From Elusimicrobiota bacterium (GTDB lineage Bacteria; Elusimicrobiota; Elusimicrobia; Elusimicrobiales; Elusimicrobiaceae), in NCBI GenBank assembly GCA_009778915.1, contig WRFH01000001.1, positions 124,001-188,000 of the forward strand: a DNA stretch of 64,000 nt, in the 5' to 3' direction. A model generated the notes under the pieces. It was not told where the DNA came from. It was given only the letters and a program-made list of their open reading frames with translations, and ran no database searches. The position numbers were made by a program, and so were the translations under genes. Below, piece by piece: positions 9,498 through 18,822 of the stretch; position 1 is the stretch's first letter; every line of letters starts with the position of its first letter.

Positions 9498-10605
9498 TGT
9501 TCCCTTTTTGCAAATCATGCAGCCATACTTTTTCAAGCACGTCAAAATCCGTAAAAGGCAGACCGTACGCGCGGTACAGCGCCTGGTGGCGCGGCATGCC
9601 GTTTTTTAAATTTACGCAAAACTGGTAAAACTCATTGCGCGTTCTCATGTTCAGCATATAATTGACAATGCCGTAAGCCTGCGCGTACCAGAGTTCCGCC
9701 TGGCCGGACGAATAACTTTGCAGCGTCTGCGCGTCCAAAAACGGTTCCAGCGGCAAAGTGTTGCCCTGTCTGAATTTTTCCGTCGAGCGCGTGAGCCAGA
9801 CTAACGGAGATTTTTCGGCTTTAGACTGCATATAAACCGCCATGCCTTCGGACAGCCACAGAGGGTTAATCTGCGGCAGGAAAAACCCGTCAAAATATAA
9901 ATGCGTCAACTCATGGACGGTAAGCGGGTAAAAGCCGGAATTTTCTATGACGAAAAGCGTGCCGCTCGCCAAATTGGACGACGCGCCGGACCACGGCGGC
10001 CTTTGAGTAAAACTTGAATAGCTTTGCGGGTTGTTAAAGAGCATTATTAAAATTTTATCCGGCGGAGTTACCATTGTAAAAGGCAAAAGGTCCAGCACCA
10101 GATTGCCTTGTATAGTATCAAGCACTTTTGTTATTTTCGGCGTTACCCGCGCTTGTTCGCGGTAAATCATAAAACGGTAAGCCGTCCCGGTAAAAAAGCC
10201 GAACGGCGGCCCTATCCACCTTACTCGGTTTGACACGGGCTGCCTTACGGAAAGAGAAGGAACGCCGGGCGTTATTTCGTCCGGATTCTTCTCAAATGCC
10301 GCGTAATTTTCAAGGCCGGTAATCCGCTGGGAAATATCCGTAATCTGCGCGGCTTCCTGCGGCGTAGGCGCGGGCCTGCCGGACGGCGGCGTTTGCGGCG
10401 GCGGAACCGCCGGCGTTATACCGAAAACCTGCTCCACATACTCCGGTTTTAATTCAGTACCCTGCTGCGGCTCAGGCGGCGGCAGAAATAAAATTTTACG
10501 CAACGCGGCGTCGTACGAAATGCCAAAATGGTCCAGCAGCGGCATGGAAATAAGTACCGCCGTAAGCACCCATAAAACCAACTGTAACTTCTTAATTATG
10601 TCCAT
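9484..10605 (-). CDS. Membrane-anchored HExxH (peptidase MA-like) protein
   Basis: N-terminal TM, Pro-rich linker, VHELTHLYFDGFFLPQINPLWLSEGMAVYM = HExxH with downstream E. Confidence 0.75.
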   Translation of the reverse strand: MDIIKKLQLVLWVLTAVLISMPLLDHFGISYDAALRKILFLPPPEPQQGTELKPEYVEQVFGITPAVPPPQTPPSGRPAPTPQEAAQITDISQRITGLENYAAFEKNPDEITPGVPSLSVRQPVSNRVRWIGPPFGFFTGTAYRFMIYREQARVTPKITKVLDTIQGNLVLDLLPFTMVTPPDKILIMLFNNPQSYSSFTQRPPWSGASSNLASGTLFVIENSGFYPLTVHELTHLYFDGFFLPQINPLWLSEGMAVYMQSKAEKSPLVWLTRSTEKFRQGNTLPLEPFLDAQTLQSYSSGQAELWYAQAYGIVNYMLNMRTRNEFYQFCVNLKNGMPRHQALYRAYGLPFTDFDVLEKVWLHDLQKGNNARQ

Positions 10606-11182
10606 TGGTTATTATTAAAAACCTCGGCTTATTCTCGCCGGGCAAAAAATATTTCTCCGCCGTAAAACCTGTAATATCTCCGCTCTGAAACGCTATAAAT
10701 TTTCCGTCCGGTTTGACGTAGCTTAAAACCACGGGCAAAACGTCTTCAAATTTTCCCATGGCGCGCTCAAGCGCGTAGTCATATTTTTCATTAACGCCCG
10801 CGCGCGCGCGTTCATTTAAAATACTAACATTTTTAAGCCCCAGTTTAACCGTAACCCAGCGCAAAAAAGCGCACCGTTTTTCAAGGCTTTCAATTAAAGT
10901 AATTTTCATCTCCGGCAGCGCGGCGGCGATTGTGAGCCCGATATATCCCGCCCCGGCGCCGATATCCGCCGCGGTTTTTCCGTCTGTGCCGGATTTTTTT
11001 ATAAACCGCGCGGCGGACAAGCCGTCGGCGATATGCCTGTTCCAGATTTCCCGTTTGTCGGATACGCTTGTTAAATTCATTTCGTCTTTTTTCTGCCAGA
11101 TTAAATCAACATACGCGCCCAGCGTCTGCATCTGTGCGGACGACAGATTCAAATCTTTAAAAAATTCATTTATTTCTTTCAT
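10592..11182 (-). CDS. rsmG: 16S rRNA (guanine527-N7)-methyltransferase
   Basis: MNLTSVSDKREIWNRHIADGLSA...DIGAGAGYIGLTIAAALPE...ERA; start set at MKEINEF. Confidence 0.93.
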   Translation of the reverse strand: MKEINEFFKDLNLSSAQMQTLGAYVDLIWQKKDEMNLTSVSDKREIWNRHIADGLSAARFIKKSGTDGKTAADIGAGAGYIGLTIAAALPEMKITLIESLEKRCAFLRWVTVKLGLKNVSILNERARAGVNEKYDYALERAMGKFEDVLPVVLSYVKPDGKFIAFQSGDITGFTAEKYFLPGENKPRFLIITNGHN

Positions 11183-12911
11183 TTCTGAACCGTTCAATGT
11201 GTATCATTAAAAGATTAATATCCGCCGGCGTTACGCCCGGAATGCGGCTTGCCGCGCCAAGCGTTTTCGGTTTAATTTTTTTAAGTTTTTGCGCGCTTTC
11301 TATTAAAATGCCTTTTACTTCCGACGGCTCAAAACCTTCCGGTATGACGATATTGTCCGCCAGCGCAAGTTTTTCCGCGTCCTTTTTAAAACGGTCATAA
11401 TAGGCGGCGTAAAGTTTGTCAATCGCGGCGGTTTTGCGCGCGTTTTCTACGCGCCATGGCGACATATCGCCGTAATCCCCGTCAGGGTTTTTAACGACGG
11501 CTTTATATTTTTCAAAATTTTCTTTATAACGCTCCGGCACGCTGCCCAGCGCGATGCCGATGTCCGTCAGACGTAAATCCGCGTTATCCGTCCGCAGCAT
11601 TATGCGGTATTCCGCGCGGGATGTGAACATTCTGTAAGGCTCGTTAACGCCTTTGGTGACAAGGTCGTCTATCATAACTCCGGCGTAAGCTTGGTCGCGT
11701 CTTAAAATAAACGGCTCTTTATTTTTTATTTTAAGCGCGGCGTTAAGGCCGGCGATAAGCCCCTGCGCGCCGGCTTCTTCATAACCCGTGGTTCCGTTGA
11801 GCTGTCCGGCGTGAAAGAGATTGGGAATTTTTTTGGTCTCAAGCGTCGTGTAAAGTTCCAACGGGTCCACAAAATCGTATTCTATGGCGTAACCCGGCCG
11901 CGTAAGCGACGCTTTTTCAAGCCCCGGGACCGAAAGCAAAAGTTCCCGCTGCACGTCCTCCGGCATGCTTGTGGAAAAACCTTGTATATAATATTCCTGG
12001 GTTTTAAAACCTTCCGGCTCCAAAAATATCGGGTGGGACTCCGCGCCGCTGAATTTTACGATTTTATCTTCCACCGATGGGCAGTACCGCGGCCCCAGCG
12101 CTTTTATCTGTCCGGAATAAAGCGCGGAACGCCGCATATTCTGCTTTAAAATTTCATGTGTTTTAGCGGTTGTCCGCGTGATGTAACACGTCAGGAAATC
12201 ACGTTTGAACGGAGCCGTGAAAATTGACATAGGCTCAAAAGGGTCGTCGGACGGCTGCGGGATGAAAAGCGAAAAATCAACGTGTTTCGCGTTAATACGC
12301 ATGGGAGTGCCCGTCTTAAAACGCAACACGTTTAAGCCGAGCGCGGCTAAATTTTTTGTAAGAAAATTGCTGGCCGCGTCGCCGTATCTGCCGCCGGGCA
12401 TAGTGACATTGCCTATATGTATAACGCCGCCAAGAAACGTGCCGGTGGTCAAAATTACCGTCTTGGAAATATATTTTGTGCCGCGTAGAGTGAGCACGCC
12501 GTTAAGTTTTGAACCGTCAAAAGAAAGTTCAGTAACTTCGTCCTGAATAATATCCAGATTTTCCTGTTTTTCAAGAGTGTGTTTATATGTAAACTGGTAA
12601 ATTTTTTTGTCGCACTGCACGCGCGGCGAGTGCACGGCCGGGCCTTTGCCGGTGTTCAGCATATGATAGTGCAAAGCCGCCGCGTCCGCCACCTTTCCCA
12701 TAGCGCCGCCGAGCGCGTCAATTTCTCTTACAATCTGCCCTTTCGCAAGGCCGCCTATCGACGGGTTGCAGGACATTTGCGCTATTGTATCCAGATTCTG
12801 CGTTATGAGCAAAGTTTTTACGCCGAGCCGCGCGGCGGCGAGCGCGGCCTCGCAGCCAGCGTGCCCGCCTCCGACGACAATGACGTCATATTCGGTTTTG
12901 TATGTAAACAT
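11166..12911 (-). CDS. mnmG: tRNA uridine-5-carboxymethylaminomethyl modification enzyme
   Basis: DVIVVGGGHAGCEAALAAARLG...CNPSIGGLAKGQIVREIDALGG...YEEAGAQGLIAGLNAA. Confidence 0.97.
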   Translation of the reverse strand: MFTYKTEYDVIVVGGGHAGCEAALAAARLGVKTLLITQNLDTIAQMSCNPSIGGLAKGQIVREIDALGGAMGKVADAAALHYHMLNTGKGPAVHSPRVQCDKKIYQFTYKHTLEKQENLDIIQDEVTELSFDGSKLNGVLTLRGTKYISKTVILTTGTFLGGVIHIGNVTMPGGRYGDAASNFLTKNLAALGLNVLRFKTGTPMRINAKHVDFSLFIPQPSDDPFEPMSIFTAPFKRDFLTCYITRTTAKTHEILKQNMRRSALYSGQIKALGPRYCPSVEDKIVKFSGAESHPIFLEPEGFKTQEYYIQGFSTSMPEDVQRELLLSVPGLEKASLTRPGYAIEYDFVDPLELYTTLETKKIPNLFHAGQLNGTTGYEEAGAQGLIAGLNAALKIKNKEPFILRRDQAYAGVMIDDLVTKGVNEPYRMFTSRAEYRIMLRTDNADLRLTDIGIALGSVPERYKENFEKYKAVVKNPDGDYGDMSPWRVENARKTAAIDKLYAAYYDRFKKDAEKLALADNIVIPEGFEPSEVKGILIESAQKLKKIKPKTLGAASRIPGVTPADINLLMIHIERFRNERNK

Positions 12912-12944
12912 AAATTGGTATAGCGTTATAAAATAAAGTTTTGT

Positions 12945-13068
12945 TTTTTATCCTATCGGCCCTGGAAAGGCGGGGCCTTGAATAAATTTACAACACATGT
13001 TGTGTATAAAACCCTCACCTGTGTCCTCTCCCTTTTTAGGGAGAGGAAAAAAATTTGAGGACGGAGTA
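12945..13068 (+). repeat. Family-1 palindromic intergenic repeat, right-half copy (copy A)
   Basis: TATCGGCCCTGGAAAGGCGGGGCCTTGAATAAATTTAC...ACACATGTTGTGTATAAAACCCTCACCTGTGTCCTCTCCCTTTTTAGGGAGAGGAAAAAAATTTGAGGACGGAGTACTA, near-identical to the right half of copies at 36.6 and 55.2 kb. Confidence 0.9.
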
Positions 13069-14418
13069 CTATTTTCCTACGCAAAATTTTGAGAAAATTA
13101 TTCCTAAAATGTCGTCGGCGTAAACCTCGCCTATGATTTCCCTTAAATTCCGCAGCGCGCGGCGTATGTGTTCGGCCGTCAGTTCGAGGCCCGCGTCGAG
13201 GGCGACGGATTCTTTCGCTTTTTCAATTTCGTCAAAAGCTTTTGTCAGCATGTCATAATGCACGGCGGAAGTTATGATATTTGACCGCGCGTCGACGGTA
13301 TCCAGATTCGCCAGGTTTATAATTTGCTCTTTAAGTTCCGGCACGCCCTCGCCAGTTTTAGCTGATATTTTTACGACGGCGTCCGCTTGACTCTCAAAGC
13401 CGGAGGGGGAATAATTTATGTCCGATTTATTTTCCGCCAATATAACTTTTTTGCCGAGTTTTTTTATTTCATTCCAAAGTTCCGCGTCCTGCGCCGGAAC
13501 GGAAATATCCTGCGTAAAAATAATAATATCCGCCGCGCGCGCCGCCGCCTGACTGCGCTCAACGCCTTCCCGCTCCGCCGCGTTAAGCGCGTGCGAGCGT
13601 ATGCCGGCGGTGTCAGTCAAAATTATTTTGCGGCCTTTGTAATCAAAAGCGTCTTCAATGGTGTCCCGCGTAGTGCCGGCGTCTTCGGACACTATCGCGC
13701 GGCCAAAACCCAGCAGCGCGTTTAAAAGGCTGCTTTTCCCGGCGTTCGGCGCGCCGACTATGCTTACTTTTACGCCGTCTTTTATATATTTTCCCGTGCG
13801 GAAAGTATCCGTCAAATTTTTGATTTCCGTTGCCGCGCGGCCAAGCGCTTCCAAAGAATAATCGGTATCCATCGCGTCCATTTCGTCGTCCACGTCGTCA
13901 AGGCGGGCCTCAATTTGCGCCAGAAGTTCTGACAAAATATCTTTGATAAGCTGGAATTTTTCAGACAGATGACCTTCCATGCTGTTCATGGCGGCGCCGT
14001 GGGCGGCGGCGTTATCGGCGGCTATTAAATCGCAAAGTCCCTGCGCCTGCGTTAAATCCATTTTGCCGTTTAAAAAAGCGCGCATGGAAAACTCGCCGTT
14101 TTTCGCGGGGCGTACGTTTTTGCCCGCCAGAATTTCCAGCAGCCTGCCTTTTATGTACGGCGAACCGTGGCAGGAGATTTCAACTACGTCCTCGCCGGTA
14201 AAACTGTGCGGAGCTTTAAAAAACGTGACAAGCGATTTATCCAGCAAATCACCGCCGTCAAAAATGTCCAAATAATAAACCTGACGCGGTTCCGGGCTGA
14301 AATCCTGGCGTTTGGAAAGTTCAATAACCGCGGACCAAGCGTCCGGCCCGCTCAGCCGCAGCACCGAAACCGCGCCGGAACAGGAACCTGTAATAACCGC
14401 GCAAATAGTATCGTTCAT
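13069..14418 (-). CDS. mnmE: tRNA modification GTPase
   Basis: GAPNAGKSSLLNALLG...EDAGTTRDTIED...LTDTAGIR; C-terminal C(V)GK. Start MNDTICAV at 14418. Confidence 0.96.
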   Translation of the reverse strand: MNDTICAVITGSCSGAVSVLRLSGPDAWSAVIELSKRQDFSPEPRQVYYLDIFDGGDLLDKSLVTFFKAPHSFTGEDVVEISCHGSPYIKGRLLEILAGKNVRPAKNGEFSMRAFLNGKMDLTQAQGLCDLIAADNAAAHGAAMNSMEGHLSEKFQLIKDILSELLAQIEARLDDVDDEMDAMDTDYSLEALGRAATEIKNLTDTFRTGKYIKDGVKVSIVGAPNAGKSSLLNALLGFGRAIVSEDAGTTRDTIEDAFDYKGRKIILTDTAGIRSHALNAAEREGVERSQAAARAADIIIFTQDISVPAQDAELWNEIKKLGKKVILAENKSDINYSPSGFESQADAVVKISAKTGEGVPELKEQIINLANLDTVDARSNIITSAVHYDMLTKAFDEIEKAKESVALDAGLELTAEHIRRALRNLREIIGEVYADDILGIIFSKFCVGK

Positions 14419-14458
14419 ATGTATACATTTTATCATTATGGTAACGGCGCAGGGTAAA

Positions 14459-14494
14459 TAAAAACCCTCCGGCGTCCGCGCCAAAGGGTTTTAT
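14459..14494 (-). terminator. Rho-independent terminator-like hairpin downstream of the 14517-14819 gene
   Basis: AAAACCCTCCGGCGTCCGCGCCAAAGGGTTTT inverted repeat. Confidence 0.6.
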
Positions 14495-14516
14495 ATAAAA
14501 AACCGGAACAGTTTTG

Positions 14517-14819
14517 TCAGCGTATGCCCGAAACTATCAAAAACAGGAACACAAGCCCCCATACCGCCAGCACGCCGGAGAGGGCGCACGTTATCCTAAG
14601 CGCAGGCCAGCCGGTATCTATTTTAATTTTATATTTGCCGGTTTTTTTGAGCCACATGCCGCCCACGCTCCAGATAAAAGCGCGTACGGCGTAAATGGAA
14701 GATATGGTATAAAGTACCGTAGCCAGCGGAGGAGCATACGAAAACAACATGAAACCTGTCACGCCTGAAACAAGACTTACCATACATAAACTTATTAATA
14801 CGTCTTTAGGTTTCTCCAT
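14517..14819 (-). CDS. Small multi-TM membrane protein of unknown function
   Basis: 100 aa, hydrophobic; SD GGAGGG just upstream of ATG. Confidence 0.65.
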   Translation of the reverse strand: MEKPKDVLISLCMVSLVSGVTGFMLFSYAPPLATVLYTISSIYAVRAFIWSVGGMWLKKTGKYKIKIDTGWPALRITCALSGVLAVWGLVFLFLIVSGIR

Positions 14820-14834
14820 AAACCCTCCATATTT

Positions 14835-16325
14835 TTAAATTTTTATTTGCTTGAGGTAGTTCAGCGCGTCTTCTTTGGTTTTGATTTTGCCGTCGACCTG
14901 CGCCAGCGTGACTTTTTCAAGCAGTTCGCCAACGCGCGGGCCGGGAGGGATTTGCAGAGTTGCCATAACGTCGCTCCCGTTAATTAATTTCGGCGGGTTG
15001 ATTTTTGGGGAGGCCGCGAAATATTTTTTGAACATGAAGTTTAACACCTGCATATGGCGCAGCGTTTTGCTGACATTGCTTTGGGCCTTTGCTTCGTCGA
15101 TAGTCATTACGGGTTTGAAAGAAAGCGGCATAATTTTTTTAAGCTGCGCGTCGGTCACGTAACTCGCGTAGTCCGCCCAGCAAAGCAGCAGAAGCGGCAC
15201 CGCTGCGTCGCCCATGTCGCGGAAAAATTTGAAAAGCCCGCGGTCAGTAATCACGTCGTTGCTTGCAAGATTGCTCGGGCGCAGGTGGTGGCGTATCATC
15301 GCGCAAATCAGGCGTATTTCGAAAGTGCTGTAACGCAGATTTTTTAAAATTTCCTCGGCCATACGCGCGCCTTTTTCTTCATGGAAGAAGAAACGCAGAC
15401 GTCCGCCGGTTTTTTTCGCGGTTATCGGTTTAGCGATATCGTGCAACAGCGCGGTCATTTTATAAAGCGCGGCGTCTTTGGCGTAAGGTATGATTTTTTT
15501 ATAATAAGAGGGATAAACGGTTTTTAAATTTTCCAGCAGATATTCCATGCGCGCGGCTGTCATCAGCGTATGCTCAAAAACTCCGCCTTTGCCGTAATAA
15601 ACGCGCGCGCATTTTTTCTGGTCTTTTAAGACGGGAAATAACGCGTTAAGCAGACCGACGGCGTCCATAATTTCCAAATTTTTTTTGATGTTCGGACAGT
15701 TGAAAACGCGGACCAGTTCTTCCCGTATGCGCTCGGGAGCGCTTTGGGTTATAAGGCCGGAATATTTTTTTACCTGCGCCAAAGTTTTTTTGTCTATTTT
15801 AAAATTTAATTCGGCGGACGTGCGCAGCGCGCGCAAAGCGCGCAGAGCGTCGTCCTCAAAAACTTTTGCGCCGTTGGAACGCACGGTTTTTGCTCTTAAA
15901 TCTTTTAAACCGCCGCACAAATCAATGATTTCTTTCGGTTTTGCAGACAACAGAAAATAATTTTTACCGCCGGTATTTTTGATTTTTATTTTAGGTTTTG
16001 CGGTTACGGGGACGGCCAGGGAATTTATTGTAAAATCTCTGCGCGTTAAATCTTCTTCCAGACTTTTACCCTGTAACGCGGTTAAATCAATTTGCAGTTT
16101 TTCTTTTTTGGTGATTATTCGCCAAACGCCGAACCGCGCGTCCATTTCAAAAACGTTTGCGTCCAGTTTTCTGGCAAGAGAAAGCGCTTCCGCCTTAATA
16201 TTTTCACCCGGCAGCGCGATATCAATATCCGCGCTCGGCCGTTTCAAAATACCGTCCCGCACGCAGCCGCCGACGTAAAAAGCGTCTTTTATACCGGCCA
16301 GCGCGGCCGCGATACCGGCCGTCAA
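14835..16325 (-). CDS. CCA tRNA nucleotidyltransferase / poly(A) polymerase family with HD domain
   Basis: YVGGCVRDGILKRPSADIDIAL...RRDFTINSLAV...LLHDIAKP. Confidence 0.92.
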   Translation of the reverse strand: MTAGIAAALAGIKDAFYVGGCVRDGILKRPSADIDIALPGENIKAEALSLARKLDANVFEMDARFGVWRIITKKEKLQIDLTALQGKSLEEDLTRRDFTINSLAVPVTAKPKIKIKNTGGKNYFLLSAKPKEIIDLCGGLKDLRAKTVRSNGAKVFEDDALRALRALRTSAELNFKIDKKTLAQVKKYSGLITQSAPERIREELVRVFNCPNIKKNLEIMDAVGLLNALFPVLKDQKKCARVYYGKGGVFEHTLMTAARMEYLLENLKTVYPSYYKKIIPYAKDAALYKMTALLHDIAKPITAKKTGGRLRFFFHEEKGARMAEEILKNLRYSTFEIRLICAMIRHHLRPSNLASNDVITDRGLFKFFRDMGDAAVPLLLLCWADYASYVTDAQLKKIMPLSFKPVMTIDEAKAQSNVSKTLRHMQVLNFMFKKYFAASPKINPPKLINGSDVMATLQIPPGPRVGELLEKVTLAQVDGKIKTKEDALNYLKQIKI

Positions 16326-17932
16326 ATTTCATCCTCCGCCGCGCGGCTGCCGCGTGCGGTAAGTTTGGCCAGCGCGTCTTTGCGCAGTTCGCGCTTTAAA
16401 ATTTTGCGCAGCGAATTTTTGGGAAGTTCCGCCATAAACTCAATATCGCGCGGGCGTTTGTAGCTGTCTAAATTCTGTTTTAAAAATTTTCTGAACGCGG
16501 CCTCGTCAAAATCCGCGTTTGCGGCTTTGACGGCGTAAAGTTTAATGAACTCTCCGCCCCTGCCGTCGGGCACGCCCACTAGCGCGCATTCTTCGAGGCC
16601 GGGATATTCCATAATTTTCGCTTCGACCTGCGCGGAAAAAACTTTTAAACCTTTTATTATAATCATGTCTTTTTTGCGGTCTTTGATGGAGAGAAAACCT
16701 TCTTCATCCACCAAACCTATGTCACCGGTTTTAAACCAGCCGTCGCGCGTAAAAGCTTCTTTAGTCTCTTCCGGATTATTGAAATAGGAATTGAAAACAT
16801 TAGGGCCTTTTACGCAGATTTCGCCCTCAACGCCGCGCGGCAAATCGCGCTCGTCGTCGTCTTTGATTGCGATTTTCACGCCGGGCAGCGCCGGGCCTAC
16901 CGTGCCTTTTTTATCCATATGTTCAAGATTTACGCTGACTATCGGGCTGCATTCGGTAAGCCCGTAACCTTCCAAAAGCGGGATGCCTAAATTTTTCTCA
17001 AAATGCTGCTGTGCGTCTTTGCTTAAAGGCGCGGCGCCGGAAATGCAAAAACGTATTTTTCTGAAAGCCCAGTACTGCAGGTAAAGCCTTTTCAGCCCCC
17101 GCGCTTCTTTTGCCAGCACAGAGAAAAGCTGCGGGATGGCGATAAAAATGGTCACTTTTTCTAGCCCCATCAAATGCAGCCAGCCGGCGGGCGGCGTGAT
17201 ATTCGCGGTGATAACCGTTTTCATGCCGAGATAAATCGGCAGCACGGCGCACACCGTCCATCCGAAAGTGTGGAACATAGGCAGCAGGCAGATTAGAGTG
17301 TCTTCCGGCGTTATGTTAAAAACCTGCGCGCCGGCTATAATGTTTGAGGCCAGATTGCCGTGGGTAATCACCGCGCCCTTCGGCTGACCCGTTGTGCCGG
17401 ACGTGTACAGGATAAAAGCGTCGTCGTCAAGTTTTGCAAGCGGCTCTATAATCTCCGGCTGCACTTTGCTTTTTCTTATTTCGTTTATGAAATCTTTGAC
17501 GGAGGCGTCCGGGTCCGTCTGCGCCGGCAGGTCTGAGCAGAAAATATGTTTGAGCGACGGCACTTCGGCTTTGACTTTTAAATATGTTTTTAGAAATTCG
17601 TTCTGCGTTACTACTATTTTTGCGCCGCTGTCTTCGAGAATAAATTTGATTTCGTCAACTTTAGAAATCATAAAGTTGACTGGCACCGCGGCGGCGCCTA
17701 TTTTATAAAGGGCGAAATTCGCGACGACAAACCATATGGAATTTTTATGGGCTATGGCGGCTTTGTCGCCTTTTCTTAAGCCGCAGGCCCAAAACAGGTC
17801 CGCGCATTTGTCGACGAGAATCTGCAATTCGTGATAAGAGTATCTTACGCCTTCAAAGACGGCGGCGGTGTTTTCGGGGTAACGGTAAGCGCTGTCTGCA
17901 AGCGCGGTGTACAGGTCTTTTTTTCTAATCAT
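16322..17932 (-). CDS. AMP-dependent acyl-CoA synthetase (long-chain fatty acid CoA ligase-like)
   Basis: FILYTSGTTGQPKGAVITHGN...EGYGLTECSP...WFKTGDIG...IKDRKKDMIIIKG. Confidence 0.93.
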   Translation of the reverse strand: MIRKKDLYTALADSAYRYPENTAAVFEGVRYSYHELQILVDKCADLFWACGLRKGDKAAIAHKNSIWFVVANFALYKIGAAAVPVNFMISKVDEIKFILEDSGAKIVVTQNEFLKTYLKVKAEVPSLKHIFCSDLPAQTDPDASVKDFINEIRKSKVQPEIIEPLAKLDDDAFILYTSGTTGQPKGAVITHGNLASNIIAGAQVFNITPEDTLICLLPMFHTFGWTVCAVLPIYLGMKTVITANITPPAGWLHLMGLEKVTIFIAIPQLFSVLAKEARGLKRLYLQYWAFRKIRFCISGAAPLSKDAQQHFEKNLGIPLLEGYGLTECSPIVSVNLEHMDKKGTVGPALPGVKIAIKDDDERDLPRGVEGEICVKGPNVFNSYFNNPEETKEAFTRDGWFKTGDIGLVDEEGFLSIKDRKKDMIIIKGLKVFSAQVEAKIMEYPGLEECALVGVPDGRGGEFIKLYAVKAANADFDEAAFRKFLKQNLDSYKRPRDIEFMAELPKNSLRKILKRELRKDALAKLTARGSRAAEDEI

Positions 17933-17952
17933 AACAGTATTATATTATTATA

Positions 17953-18822
17953 TCAAGATTGGCGCGGGTCCAAAATGTCGCGCAGAGCGTCCCCCAGCAA
18001 ATTCCAGCCGAGCACGAATAAAAATAACGCGCCGCCGGGTATCAGTATCGCGTGAGCGTAGGCGAGGGGGTTCTGCGCGGTCCCCAAAATCCAGTTGCGC
18101 GACATTGCCACCAGCTGCCCCCAGTCCGCCGTTCCCGGCGGCGAACCCAGGCCGAGAAAACTGAGCGAACTTGCCGTCAGCACGATATAGCCGATATCCA
18201 GACTTGCGACGATTATCGACGGATAAATTGAGTTTGGCAAAATATGTTTTAAAAATATTCTTGGCCCGCTTGCGCCGTAAACGCGCGCGGCGGCGACAAA
18301 ATCCCGCTGCTTTACCGACAAAATATCGCCGCGTATAAGCCTTGCGTAACTTGGCCACGAGACGGCTGTCAGCGCGATAATCATATTTTTAATTTCCGGA
18401 CCGAGAAGCGCGGCTATAACCATAGCCAGCACCATGCCGGGGATAGCAAAAATAATATCGGTAATACGCATTAAAATTTCGTCAACCCATCCGCCGGCGT
18501 AAGCCGCCGTGCCGCCTATAATTATGCCTAAAACCAGCGCGAAAAATACGACGCTTATTCCGACTTTAAACGCCATCCTTGCGCCCCAGACCACGGCGTA
18601 AAAAATATCATACTGAGACTCCGTGGTGCCGAAAATATTTTGCGCGTTCGGCGGCACCGGGGCGACGTTATAACCTGCCTGAGGAACCTGGTAAGGATTA
18701 TAATTTTGCGGCGGGCATATGACGGGAGTAAGCGCGGCCACGGCGGCAAAAAATATTACCAGCGTAAGGCCGGCAAGCGCGCTTCTGCTTCTTAAAATTT
18801 TGGCGAAGATAGTTTTATTCAT
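17953..18822 (-). CDS. Oligopeptide/dipeptide ABC transporter permease (OppC/DppC type)
   Basis: BPD transport motif (YGASGPRIFLKHILPNS), LSFLGLGSPPGTADWGQL. Confidence 0.9.
   Translation of the reverse strand: MNKTIFAKILRSRSALAGLTLVIFFAAVAALTPVICPPQNYNPYQVPQAGYNVAPVPPNAQNIFGTTESQYDIFYAVVWGARMAFKVGISVVFFALVLGIIIGGTAAYAGGWVDEILMRITDIIFAIPGMVLAMVIAALLGPEIKNMIIALTAVSWPSYARLIRGDILSVKQRDFVAAARVYGASGPRIFLKHILPNSIYPSIIVASLDIGYIVLTASSLSFLGLGSPPGTADWGQLVAMSRNWILGTAQNPLAYAHAILIPGGALFLFVLGWNLLGDALRDILDPRQS

Noticed and set aside
8901-9554. 217-aa plus-strand ORF opposite rsmH
   Set aside because: Antisense shadow ORF of a well-supported gene in a GC-rich coding context; composition is not protein-like (Arg-rich, no family motifs).
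12945-13068. Possible CRISPR-like or tandem repeat structure
   Set aside because: Copies A-D are dispersed palindromic elements, not regularly spaced direct repeats; no spacers or cas genes.
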